From Streptomyces sp. Sge12 (GTDB taxonomy: Bacteria; Actinomycetota; Actinomycetes; Streptomycetales; Streptomycetaceae), in NCBI RefSeq assembly GCF_002080455.1, contig NZ_CP020555.1, positions 6,686,501 through 6,750,500 of the forward strand: a DNA stretch of 64,000 nucleotides. Reading direction: 5' to 3'. Positions 35,484-43,431 of the stretch are shown here, piece by piece (the first letter of the stretch is position 1; the number at the start of each line of letters is the position of its first letter). The translations under genes and the position numbers were made by a program. Under the pieces are notes generated by a model that had not been told where the DNA came from, ran no database searches, and was given only the letters and a program-made list of their open reading frames with translations.

Positions 35484-36713
35484 ATGCCCCACAAGGTGAT
35501 TCTGGCGCTTCTCGCCATCGGCTCCTTTGCCGTCGGCACCGACGGTTTTGTCATCAGTGGGATTCTTCCGCGTATCGCCGGGGAACTGGACGTGTCCGAA
35601 CCGGTGGCCGGACAGCTCGTCACGGCCTTCGCCCTGAGTTACGCGATCAGTGCCCCGGTCCTGATGACCCTGACCGCCGGCCTGTCCCGGCGGGTCATGC
35701 TGCGCGGCTCGATGCTGGCCTTCCTGCTCGCCAACGTGCTGGGCGCCGTCGCCCCCACCTACGGGGTGCTGATGGCTGCCCGGATCCTGGCCGGGATCAG
35801 CGCCGCGCTCTACATGAACACGGCAGCGGCCACCGCGACCGCTCTCGCGGGGGAGCGGTACCGCGGCCGGGCGGTCTCCCTGATCATCGGCGGGCTCACC
35901 GTGGCCACCGCGCTCGGGGTGCCCGGAGGTACGCTGGTCGGGCAACTCGGCAGCTGGCGGCTCACGTTGGCGCTGGTCGTGGTGCTCGCCGTGCCCGTGT
36001 TCATCGGGCTGTTCCTGGTGCTGCCCGCCGTGCCCCAGCCGCCGGTGATCAGCATGCGGGACCGGTTGCGGATCGGCGCACAGCGTCCGGTGCTGCTGTC
36101 CGTCCTGGCCAACCTGTTCGCGGTGGCGGGCTGTTTCACCGTCTTCACCTATCTGGCCGCCTTCACCCGGGCCACGACGGGCATGGACGACGCGCAGGTG
36201 AGCATCGTCCTCCTGGTGTTCGGTGTGGCGGGCGCCTTCGGCAATGCCGTCGGCGGCCGGCTCAGCGACCGCATCGGCGCGGAACGCACCTTCACCGGTG
36301 CGGTGTCGGGCGTCGTGGTGTCGATGGTGCTGCTGGCCGTGCTCGCGAGCTGGTTCGCCTCCGGATCGACGGTCGTGGGGCTGGTGTTCCTCGCCGTGAC
36401 CGTCCTCTGGGGCACGCTCTACTGGGCCGAACCGCCCACCGCCATCCACCGCGTGCTCGACCTGGCGCCGACGGCGCCGAGCGTGGCCATCTCCGTCAAC
36501 AGTTCCGCCTCGTACCTCGGCGTGGCCCTGGGCGGCGCCGTCGGCGGCGCCGTGCTCGACCGGCTCTCGCCGGCCGCCCTGGCATGGGCGGGCGCGTGCC
36601 TGGAGCTGATCGCCCTGGCACTGGTCGTCCTGCCGAGAACGTCCGCGGCCCGCAAGGGCCGGGCGGGACACGTGCCCGTCGGCCCGCTGCCGGAGCCCGC
36701 ACGCGAGGTGTGA
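35484..36713 (+). CDS. MFS transporter, likely drug exporter (DHA1 type)
   Basis: 409 residues, about 12 membrane segments, an N-terminal helix followed by GTDGFVISGILPRIAGEL and a GNAVGGRLSDRIG loop. The type matches chloramphenicol/arabinose-efflux-like exporters (CmlR/AraJ group). First gene of the plus-strand operon leading to ACP, KS and BioF-like genes, and divergent from bioA, so it may export the second product or confer resistance. ATG with GGGAGG upstream. Confidence 0.87.
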   Translation: MPHKVILALLAIGSFAVGTDGFVISGILPRIAGELDVSEPVAGQLVTAFALSYAISAPVLMTLTAGLSRRVMLRGSMLAFLLANVLGAVAPTYGVLMAARILAGISAALYMNTAAATATALAGERYRGRAVSLIIGGLTVATALGVPGGTLVGQLGSWRLTLALVVVLAVPVFIGLFLVLPAVPQPPVISMRDRLRIGAQRPVLLSVLANLFAVAGCFTVFTYLAAFTRATTGMDDAQVSIVLLVFGVAGAFGNAVGGRLSDRIGAERTFTGAVSGVVVSMVLLAVLASWFASGSTVVGLVFLAVTVLWGTLYWAEPPTAIHRVLDLAPTAPSVAISVNSSASYLGVALGGAVGGAVLDRLSPAALAWAGACLELIALALVVLPRTSAARKGRAGHVPVGPLPEPAREV

Positions 36714-36732
36714 CCCGGTGTGATCTCCAAGA

Positions 36733-36768
36733 CTTCCGGCTCCGGGCGCCGACACGGCCGCCCGGAAG
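36733..36768 (+). terminator. Hairpin after the MFS gene
   Basis: CTTCCGG (36733-36739) pairs with CCGGAAG (36762-36768), with further GC pairing inside. It lies in the 111-bp gap before the ACP gene. It may attenuate read-through or be fortuitous; there is no T-tract directly after it. Confidence 0.35.
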
Positions 36769-36824
36769 CCGGGGAAGCAACAACCACAGATAATTCATCT
36801 TATTTTGGGGGAGGTTGGCCACCC

Positions 36825-37067
36825 GTGGCTAACGACGACGTTTTCGACCGCCTCACCACCTGCACGGTGGACGTCCTGCAGGTCAAGCCCGAGTCCGTGA
36901 CCCCGGACGCGAGCCTGACCGAGGATCTCGGCGCCAGCAGTCTCATCCAGGTGGAGCTGGTCATGGCCATCGAGGAAGAGTTCGGCATCTCGGTACCCGA
37001 CGAGTCCGTGGAGGAGATCCGGACCGTCGACGACCTGCACCGACTGATCCTTTCGCTGGTCGCGTGA
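36825..37067 (+). CDS. Free-standing acyl carrier protein
   Basis: 80 residues from the GTG at 36825, which has a strong GGGGGAGG site 10 nt upstream; a longer frame starting upstream lacks such a site. The prosthetic-group motif is DLGASSLIQ with Ser39. Most ACPs have DSL here, so the SSL variant is unusual and may reflect a dedicated partner. It carries the acyl chain for the ketosynthase and BioF-like enzyme encoded next. The stop TGA overlaps the start of the ketosynthase gene. Confidence 0.9.
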   Translation: MANDDVFDRLTTCTVDVLQVKPESVTPDASLTEDLGASSLIQVELVMAIEEEFGISVPDESVEEIRTVDDLHRLILSLVA

Positions 37068-38248
37068 TGAACGGCAAGGACAACGGGGGACGTCGCGTCG
37101 CCGTCACCGGCATCGGTGTCGTGAGCGCCTGCGGCACGGGGGCGGAAGCCTTCTGGGAAGGCCTCTTCCGGACACCGCCGGACGGCCACCGGGAACTGGC
37201 GGACTGGGATCCGTCGCCCTGGATGGAGGTCCGCGAGGCCCGGCACACCGACCGGTTCACCCAGTTCGCCGTCGCGGCCGCCGACATGGCCCACCGCGAC
37301 GCGGGCCTCACCGAGGTCGACGCCGAACGCAGCGGGGTCGTCGTCGCCACGGCCCTGGCCGGCGTCAGCACATTCGAACGGCAGAGCGTCATCCACCACG
37401 AGCGCGGCGGGCGCCGGGTCTCCCCCTTCCTCGTGCCCATGATGATGGCCAACGCCGCCGCCGCGACGGTGGCCATGCGCCAGGGCTGGCGGGGCCCGTG
37501 CGAGAGCCTGGAGACCGCGTGCGCCGCGGCCACCCACGCCATCGGGCACGCCGCCCGGATGATCGCCGACGGCACCTGTGACCGGGTGCTCGCCGGGGGC
37601 ACCGAGGCCGCCATCACACCCACCATCGTCGCCGGATTCACCAACATGCGGGCCCTGTCCTCCACCGGCCGCACCCGCCCCTTCGACACGGATCGCGACG
37701 GCTTCGCCATCGCCGAGGGCGCCGCGGTGCTCGTGCTGGAGGACTGGGACACGGCGGTGGCCCGCGGCGCCACCCTGTACGGCGAGGTCCTCGGCTCGGC
37801 CAGCACGGCCGACGCCCACGACATCACCATGCCCGCCCCCGGCGGCGGCGAAGCCGCCCGGTGCATCCGCCTCGCCCTCGAGGACGCGGGCGTGCGCCCG
37901 CAGGACGTAGGGCAGATCAACGCCCACGGCACGGGCACCCTGCGCAACGACGAGGCGGAGACCAACGCCATCCTGTCGGTGTTCGAGGAGTGCCCGCCGG
38001 TGACCTCCACCAAGGGGGCCACCGGCCACGCCTTCGGCGCCGGCGGCGCGCTGGAGGCCGTCGCAGTGCTGCTGTCCATGCGGCACGGGAGGATCCCGCC
38101 GACCGTCGGCCTCACCACCGTCGACCCGGCGCTCGCCGTGGACGTGGTCACCGGCGAGGGCCGCACGTGGCAGCCCGGGCCGGCCCTCACCCAGTCCTTC
38201 GGATTCGGCGGCCACAACGGCGTCCTTGTCCTCGGCCCCGCCGGATAG
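37067..38248 (+). CDS. Ketosynthase of the FabF (KAS II) type
   Basis: 394 residues. It performs decarboxylative Claisen condensation on ACP-bound chains. The triad is visible: Cys152 in ETACAAATHAIG, His in NAHGTGTLRNDE, and His in KGATGHAFGAGGALE; GFGGHNG is the C-terminal loop. It is stand-alone, unlike the modular PKS. In this operon it probably elongates a short dicarboxylic or modified starter on the preceding ACP, giving the acyl partner for the BioF-like step. ATG 37067 (or GTG 37064) overlaps the ACP stop. Housekeeping fatty-acid KS genes have a different neighbourhood (fabD, fabH, acpP). Confidence 0.9.
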   Translation: MNGKDNGGRRVAVTGIGVVSACGTGAEAFWEGLFRTPPDGHRELADWDPSPWMEVREARHTDRFTQFAVAAADMAHRDAGLTEVDAERSGVVVATALAGVSTFERQSVIHHERGGRRVSPFLVPMMMANAAAATVAMRQGWRGPCESLETACAAATHAIGHAARMIADGTCDRVLAGGTEAAITPTIVAGFTNMRALSSTGRTRPFDTDRDGFAIAEGAAVLVLEDWDTAVARGATLYGEVLGSASTADAHDITMPAPGGGEAARCIRLALEDAGVRPQDVGQINAHGTGTLRNDEAETNAILSVFEECPPVTSTKGATGHAFGAGGALEAVAVLLSMRHGRIPPTVGLTTVDPALAVDVVTGEGRTWQPGPALTQSFGFGGHNGVLVLGPAG

Positions 38249-38263
38249 GTTCGGAGCGAAGCG

Positions 38264-39427
38264 ATGGCAGCAGAGCGAAAGAGCGATCCGCACGACGTGT
38301 TCGCGTGGATCGACGACAGCACCCGGCGCCGGGACCGGGCGGGTCTCACCCGCCGGATCCAGGTCCGCGGCCCCCGGCCGAACGTGATCGACTTCGGCGG
38401 CAACGACTACCTCGGCCTCACCCGCCACCCCGACGTGGTCCGGGCGGTGGCCGACGCGTCACTGACCTGGGGCGCGGGGTCGACCGGGTCCCGGCTGGCG
38501 ACCGGAACCACCGAGGTCCACGCCGAACTGGAGCGTGAGCTCGCCGAGTTCAGCGGAGCGGAGGCCGCACTGGTCTTCTCCTCCGGCTACCTGGCCAACC
38601 TCGGCGCGGTGACCGTACTGGCCCGCCCCGGCACGCTCATCGCCTCCGACGCGTTCAACCACGCCTCCCTGATCGACGGCTACCGGCTGTCGGGCGCGGA
38701 CGTGGCCGACGTCGAGCACGCCGATCCGCAGGCGCTGGAGCGGGTGCTCGCCGCGCGGGAACAGCAGCGCGCGGTGGCGGTGACCGAGTCGGTCTTCTCG
38801 GTCGACGGCGACCTGGTGGACCTCGGGGCCGTCCTCGAGGTCTGCCGGCGGCACGGCGCGGGCCTGCTCGTCGACGACGCCCACGGGTTCGGCGTCATCG
38901 GCGCGAAGGGAGAGGGCGCGGTGGCCGCCGCCGGGCTGGCCGGCCACCCCGACGTGGTCACCACCATCACCCTGTCCAAGTCCCTGGGAGCCCAGGGCGG
39001 CGCGGTGATCGGCCCCCGCCGAGTGATCGACCACGTCATGAACATGGCGCGGAGTTTCCTGTTCGACACCGGGCTCGCCCCCGCCTCCGCCGCCGGAGCC
39101 CTGGCGGCGCTGCGGGTCCTGCGCGCCGAGCCGGACCGACCGGCCCGGACCCGCGCCGTGGCGGTCGCCCTCGCCGAACGCCTGGCGGCCGCCGGACTGC
39201 CGGTGACCGAGGCGCAGGCCGCGGTGGTCTCCGTACGCGGGCCCTCCGCGGCGCAGACCGCGCAGTGGGCGCAGGACTGCCTGGACGACGGCCTCAAGGT
39301 GGCGTGCTTCCGCCCGCCGTCGGTGCCCGACCGGTTCTCCCGTATCCGGCTCACCTCCCGCGCCGACCTGACCGAGGCCGAGATCGACCGGGCGATCGAC
39401 GTGGTGGTCAAGCACAGCCCCTGGTGA
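38264..39427 (+). CDS. bioF: 8-Amino-7-oxononanoate synthase-like alpha-oxoamine synthase (BioF family)
   Basis: 387 residues. BioF condenses pimeloyl-ACP/CoA with L-alanine, losing CO2, to give KAPA. The family signature is clear: FGGNDYLGLTRHP, GAGSTGSRLATG, DAFNHASLIDG, DDAHGFG and PLP Lys239 in TLSKSLGAQGG. It follows an ACP and a KS and precedes an acyl-AMP ligase, so it probably takes an acyl thioester made on that ACP. Either it is a dedicated KAPA supply or it joins a different acyl group or amino acid to give a biotin antimetabolite; the sequence cannot separate these. ATG 38264 with GGAG upstream. Confidence 0.88.
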   Translation: MAAERKSDPHDVFAWIDDSTRRRDRAGLTRRIQVRGPRPNVIDFGGNDYLGLTRHPDVVRAVADASLTWGAGSTGSRLATGTTEVHAELERELAEFSGAEAALVFSSGYLANLGAVTVLARPGTLIASDAFNHASLIDGYRLSGADVADVEHADPQALERVLAAREQQRAVAVTESVFSVDGDLVDLGAVLEVCRRHGAGLLVDDAHGFGVIGAKGEGAVAAAGLAGHPDVVTTITLSKSLGAQGGAVIGPRRVIDHVMNMARSFLFDTGLAPASAAGALAALRVLRAEPDRPARTRAVAVALAERLAAAGLPVTEAQAAVVSVRGPSAAQTAQWAQDCLDDGLKVACFRPPSVPDRFSRIRLTSRADLTEAEIDRAIDVVVKHSPW

Positions 39428-39488
39428 AGCAGTTGCCCCGGGAGTCCGGGGCACCACGAACGGCCCGGGCCGAGTGAGGGAGACCGTC

Positions 39489-41045
39489 ATGACGATCGCC
39501 GGTGGGTTCCTGGCGCACACCACGAAGTCACCCGACCGGGCCGCCCTCGCCGTCGGCGACGCAGCCGGGCGGCGGTGGAGCTACGGCGCGCTGCGGCGCG
39601 GCGCGCTCGCCGTCGCCCGGGCCCTGCGCGCCGAGTTCGGCCCCGCTCCCGGACCCGCAGTACGCGTCGCCGTGCTCCTGGGCAACCGTGAGGAGTTCCC
39701 CCGGATCTTCCTGGGAGCCGCCGTCGCCGGCATTCCGGTGATGGTCCTCGACCCCGCGTGGAGCGCCGCGGAACTGGCCGCCGTCCTCTCCGACACGCCC
39801 CCGGCCCGGCTGTTCTGCGAGAGCGCCGACGGGCCGCTCGCACGACTCCTGCCCCCGGACGCCCTCGTGGAAGTGGCGGGAGGGGGCCTCGAAGCGTGGC
39901 TGCGCCCGCACCACGAGGAGCCTCGGGAGCCCGACGCCGACGCCGACGCCCGCCAGGAGTTCGCCGAGGTGCCGCACGGCGCACCGTTCTACGTCGGCTT
40001 CACCTCGGGGAGCACCGGCCGCCCCAAGGGGGTGGTCCGCTCGCACCGCTCCTGGCTGCGCACCTTCGACCGCTACACCGCCGAGTTCGGCATCGGCGCC
40101 GGCGACACGGTGCTGCTGCCCGGCTCGCTCGCGCATTCGCACTTCCTCTTCGGGCTCGTGCACGGGCTGCACGTCGGTGCGACCGTCCGCCTGATGCCGG
40201 CCTTCGACGCGGGACGCGCACTCGACCACATCGAGCGCCACGGCGTCACCCGGCTCTACCTCGTGCCGACCATGTTCCAGGCGCTGCTCGAACACGCGCG
40301 CCGGCAACCGGGCCGGCGGTTCCCCGCGGTGCGCTCCCTGCTGTCGGTCGGCGCGAAATGGTCCCCGGCCAGCCGTGCGACGGCCGCGGACCTCTTCCCG
40401 AACGCCGACGCCGTGGAGTTCTACGGCTCCACGGAGCTCAGCCTCGTCTCCGTGCTCCACGGCGACGACGACGGTCCGCGCGAGTCGGTCGGCAGACCGG
40501 TGGCCGGTGTGGAGCTCTCGCTGCGCACGCCCTCGGGCGAGGCGGCCGGTGTGAACGAGCCGGGCCAGGTCCATGTGCGCAGCGACATGCTCTTCACCCG
40601 GTACCTGTCCGCCGACCATGTCGAAGCACCCGATGCGGACGGCTGGTTCACCGTCGGGGACATCGGGCGCGTCGACGAGCGCGGCTATCTGCACCTCGTC
40701 GGCAGGAAGCAGGGAATGCTGATCAGCGGCGGGCTCAATGTGTACCCGGAGGAGGTCACCGCCGCCCTGCTGCGACTGGAGGAGATCGCCGAGGCCGCGG
40801 TCGTCGGACTGCCCGACGAGCGCTGGGGCGATCTGGTGTGCGCGGTGGTCAGGTGGCGGCGCGGGGCCCGTCTCGGTCTCGCGGAGCTGCGCGAGCGGGC
40901 CTCGGCCCACGTGTCGCGGCAGAAGTGCCCCCGGCGGCTCTTCGAGACGGACGAGCTGCCCCACACCTCCAGCGGGAAGATCGACCACGGGCGGGTACGG
41001 AGCCTTCTGCTGGACGGCCGCCACAGCATGCGGGAGGTGCGGTGA
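39489..41045 (+). CDS. Acyl-AMP ligase / acyl-CoA synthetase (ANL superfamily)
   Basis: 518 residues from ATG 39489, chosen for the GGGAG site; GTG 39474 is in frame but less well placed. FTSGSTGRPKGVVRSH is the P-loop, followed by EFYGSTELS, TVGDIGRVDERGY, SGGLNVYPEEV and the catalytic lysine in TSSGKIDHG. It activates a carboxylic acid to acyl-AMP and then CoA or ACP thioester. It may load pimelate or a related dicarboxylate onto the operon's ACP, doing the job of BioW though it is not of the BioW family. It converges with the P450 gene after 44 bp. Confidence 0.87.
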   Translation: MTIAGGFLAHTTKSPDRAALAVGDAAGRRWSYGALRRGALAVARALRAEFGPAPGPAVRVAVLLGNREEFPRIFLGAAVAGIPVMVLDPAWSAAELAAVLSDTPPARLFCESADGPLARLLPPDALVEVAGGGLEAWLRPHHEEPREPDADADARQEFAEVPHGAPFYVGFTSGSTGRPKGVVRSHRSWLRTFDRYTAEFGIGAGDTVLLPGSLAHSHFLFGLVHGLHVGATVRLMPAFDAGRALDHIERHGVTRLYLVPTMFQALLEHARRQPGRRFPAVRSLLSVGAKWSPASRATAADLFPNADAVEFYGSTELSLVSVLHGDDDGPRESVGRPVAGVELSLRTPSGEAAGVNEPGQVHVRSDMLFTRYLSADHVEAPDADGWFTVGDIGRVDERGYLHLVGRKQGMLISGGLNVYPEEVTAALLRLEEIAEAAVVGLPDERWGDLVCAVVRWRRGARLGLAELRERASAHVSRQKCPRRLFETDELPHTSSGKIDHGRVRSLLLDGRHSMREVR

Positions 41046-41089
41046 AGCGCACCGGCCGATGGCCGCGGCGGCCGACTCCGTACGGCTTC

Positions 41090-42340
41090 TCAGCCCCGCT
41101 CCACCAGTACCTGCAACGGGGCGCGGAACGAGAGCAGGGCCAGCATCCGCGGCGAGGTCCCGTCCGAGAGCCGCAGGTCCGGCAGGCGGGCGGCCGTCAT
41201 CCGCATCACCACATCGGCCTCCATCCGGGCCAGTTCGGCACCGGAACAGCGGTGCCGCCCGATGCCGAACGACAGGTGCTTGCGCACATTGGACCGGTAC
41301 GGGCAGAGCTGTTCGGGCTTCTCGAAGACCTCGGTGTCCGAGCCGGTGGACGACAGCATCAGCAGCAGCGGCGCTCCGGCCGGGAGCTCCACACCGGACA
41401 GGGTCATCGGCCGGCCGGTGACCCTGCGCCAGGTGGTGATCGGCGGATCCCGGCGCAGCACCTCCTCGGTCCAGGGCGCCACGGTCGCCGGCTCGGCGGC
41501 GAACTGCTGCCACAGACCGGGCTCCCGCAGTGCCCTGCGGTACATGGTGCTCAGCATCTGGGTGGTCGTCATCTGACCGGCGATGATCATGAAGTAGACC
41601 ACCGCCGCCTTCTGGGTCACGCCCAGCGGTTCCCCGTCCGGCAACCGGTGCTCGGCGAGCGCGCCGAGCAGCGTGCCGGCCTCGGGCGCCGGCTGCGAGA
41701 CGAGGTCGGTGAGCCAGGAGTAGAAGGCGGCGGCCTCGCGGGCCAGCGCCACCTCCCGCTCGCCCCGCGGCCGCCCCCAGAACAGTTCCAGGGAGGCGTC
41801 GCTCCAGCGGGCCAGGGTGTCGATGTCCACGTCGATGGCCGATTCCAGACCGAGCAGCCGCAGCATCACCCGGAAGGGAACGTCCCGGGCGATGGTCGTC
41901 GCCAGGTCGCACGTGCCGTCGGCGGCCAGCCGCCCTTCGACGTCGTCGAGCGCCTCCGCCACGACCTTCTCGACCATCGGCATCGAGGCGTTCACGGCCT
42001 GGGCGTTGAACAGCTTGGTCATGATGCGCCGATAGCCGGCGTGGCTGTCCGAGCTGTTGTTTGCAAGTGTTTGCGGGAGGTCGAACCTGACTCTCGCGAG
42101 GACGCGAAGCGTCTGTACCGAGAATCGCCCGATCGCGTCGATCGCATTGTCCGGAAGGAAGTTCTCCGGGTCGAGCAGAATGGACCGCACGTCCTCGTAT
42201 CGGCTGATCAGCCAAAGTCCCGTGTTCTCGTCGAACTTCACGGGTTCGTTTTCCCGGAGTGCCGCCATCGCCGGATATGGGTCGAGCGCATATCCCTGGT
42301 CGAAAAGATCCACACTGTCAACGGGCATTGCCAACATCAC
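41090..42340 (-). CDS. Cytochrome P450 next to streptavidin
   Basis: 416 residues from GTG 42340; ATGs at 42337 and 42328 are alternatives. The haem loop LSFGIGRHRCSGAEL and ExxR in TEEVLRRDPP are present. The I-helix reads IIAGQMTTTQ, so the acidic residue usually found before Thr in AGxETT is Met; proton delivery may differ. It faces the acyl-AMP ligase operon and may oxidise or cleave an acyl-ACP, recalling the role of BioI (CYP107H), although I see no specific BioI signature. Streptavidin lies upstream on the same strand, separated by two strong hairpins, so it likely has its own promoter. Confidence 0.88.
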   Translation of the reverse strand: MMLAMPVDSVDLFDQGYALDPYPAMAALRENEPVKFDENTGLWLISRYEDVRSILLDPENFLPDNAIDAIGRFSVQTLRVLARVRFDLPQTLANNSSDSHAGYRRIMTKLFNAQAVNASMPMVEKVVAEALDDVEGRLAADGTCDLATTIARDVPFRVMLRLLGLESAIDVDIDTLARWSDASLELFWGRPRGEREVALAREAAAFYSWLTDLVSQPAPEAGTLLGALAEHRLPDGEPLGVTQKAAVVYFMIIAGQMTTTQMLSTMYRRALREPGLWQQFAAEPATVAPWTEEVLRRDPPITTWRRVTGRPMTLSGVELPAGAPLLLMLSSTGSDTEVFEKPEQLCPYRSNVRKHLSFGIGRHRCSGAELARMEADVVMRMTAARLPDLRLSDGTSPRMLALLSFRAPLQVLVERG

Positions 42341-42466
42341 GTCAATTCCACCTTCCCCCGTTCGAAGGTATCAAGCCTTGGTGATCGCGCTGAATACCGG
42401 CCGGGGAAGAATCTGTGTGAGCCGCGTCTCGCGCGGACGCCGCCCTGGGGCGGGGCCGCGGACGGC

Positions 42467-42498
42467 GGGCCGTCCGAAGTCAGGTCTGCGGACGGCCC
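42467..42498 (-). terminator. Second hairpin downstream of streptavidin
   Basis: A perfect 10-bp inverted repeat (GGGCCGTCCG, 42467-42476, with CGGACGGCCC, 42489-42498) around a 12-nt loop, 49 nt past the streptavidin stop. It probably acts with the hairpin at 42517-42542 as a tandem terminator. Confidence 0.65.
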
Positions 42499-42516
42499 GC
42501 ACGTGAGCGGTCCGGC

Positions 42517-42542
42517 GTCCCGGCACCCGCCGGTGCCCGGAC
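42517..42542 (-). terminator. First hairpin downstream of streptavidin
   Basis: GTCCCGGCACC (42517-42527) pairs with GGTGCCCGGAC (42532-42542), 10 of 11 positions, 4-nt loop, starting 5 nt after the TAG stop. Very likely the streptavidin transcription terminator and mRNA 3' stabiliser. Confidence 0.75.
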
Positions 42543-42546
42543 GTGA

Positions 42547-43107
42547 CTACTGCTGAGGGGCGTCGAGCGGGTTGCCGTTGTTGATGCCGGCCTTCTTCGC
42601 GGCGTCGATGGAAGCGGCGGACGGCTTCACCTTGGTGAAGGTGTCGTGGCCGACCAGGGTGGACTTCCAGGCGTTGGCCTCGGTGGTGCCGGAGGTCAGC
42701 AGCCACTGGGTGTTGATCCGGGCCTCGGTGCCGCCGACGTACTGGCCGCTCCACGTGGTCGCGGAGTGGGCGTTGCGGTAGTTATTCTTCCAGGCCACCG
42801 TCCAGCCGAGGGCGGTGCCGCTGCCGTCGGTGGCCGGGGTGCTGTCGTAACGACCGGTCAGGACGTAGCGGCTCTCGGCGTTGCCGACGGCCGACTCGTA
42901 GGTGCCGGTGAGGGCGCCGTCGGCGCCCGCGGTCACGATGAAGGTCGAGCCGAGCTGGTTGTACCAGGTGCCGGTGATGCCCGCCTCGGCGGCGGAGACC
43001 TGGGCCTTCGAGTCCTTGGAGGGGTCGGCCGAAGCGCTGGCCGTAATCGAGATCGTGGTCAGGGAAACGGCGATGGCGGCGACGACGATCTTGCGCATGT
43101 GAGACAC
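42547..43107 (-). CDS. Streptavidin (secreted biotin-binding protein)
   Basis: 186 residues from GTG 43107, or 183 from ATG 43098, the usual annotated start. GGGGAG lies 9 nt before the GTG but 18 nt before the ATG, favouring GTG. A Sec signal ends ASA before DPSKDSK. The mature beta-barrel keeps the biotin contacts in mature numbering: Asn23 and Ser27 (YNQLGS), Tyr43 and Ser45 (GTYES), Trp79, Ser88, Thr90 and Trp92 (SATTW), Trp108, Trp120 and Asp128. The RYD motif is present. Against the classic S. avidinii protein as I recall it, there are about five changes, including GGTEAR, YDSTP and a DAPQQ end. It forms a secreted tetramer that sequesters biotin. Confidence 0.99.
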   Translation of the reverse strand: MSHMRKIVVAAIAVSLTTISITASASADPSKDSKAQVSAAEAGITGTWYNQLGSTFIVTAGADGALTGTYESAVGNAESRYVLTGRYDSTPATDGSGTALGWTVAWKNNYRNAHSATTWSGQYVGGTEARINTQWLLTSGTTEANAWKSTLVGHDTFTKVKPSAASIDAAKKAGINNGNPLDAPQQ

Positions 43108-43431
43108 GAAAAAATACTCCCCTAGTTGTTGCCCGGCGAGGGACGGAAGGCGCGCATGTGGCGCGCGCCCGCCGTATCCCGCCCGTCAAGGTTTGTGACC
43201 TCGGCCGTGCACCTGGCGGTGTCGGTGAACAAACAGCAGTGCGGCATGTGTCTTTGGCGGCAGAACTGGATGGTCGAGGTCCGGGTCGATGGTTGCCAAG
43301 GGCACATGTTCGGTGTAAATCGTACTAGCCTTCACAGGGTTCTCAACAACATTTTCTGCAAAGCAATTTCGGCCAAAGAATGGCCGAGTCCTGTCGGTGA
43401 CTTCGTCAACTCGGCCCGGCCGGGGTATCCC
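43108..43431 (-). promoter_or_regulatory. 324-bp streptavidin upstream region
   Basis: No gene seen. A candidate promoter on the minus strand has TTGAGA (43341-43346), a 16-nt spacer and TACGAT (43319-43324), close to the Streptomyces vegetative consensus; it would give a leader of about 200 nt. A TCGGCCA/TGGCCGA hairpin (43369-43387) lies between it and the upstream arylsulfotransferase stop and probably ends that transcript. The region is AT-rich for this genome. Confidence 0.5.
43369..43387 (-). terminator. Hairpin after the arylsulfotransferase-like gene
   Basis: A 7-bp perfect stem with a 5-nt loop, 44 nt past the stop at 43432, followed on the minus strand by a short T-containing stretch. 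It separates the transporter operon from streptavidin. Confidence 0.45.

Noticed and set aside
39489..41045. BioW pimeloyl-CoA synthetase
   Set aside because: It has ANL-superfamily motifs and length; BioW is a smaller, unrelated fold. Only the role might be similar.
41090..42340. Firm identification as BioI
   Set aside because: Only general P450 motifs are visible and the I-helix differs; proximity to a BioF-like gene is not enough.
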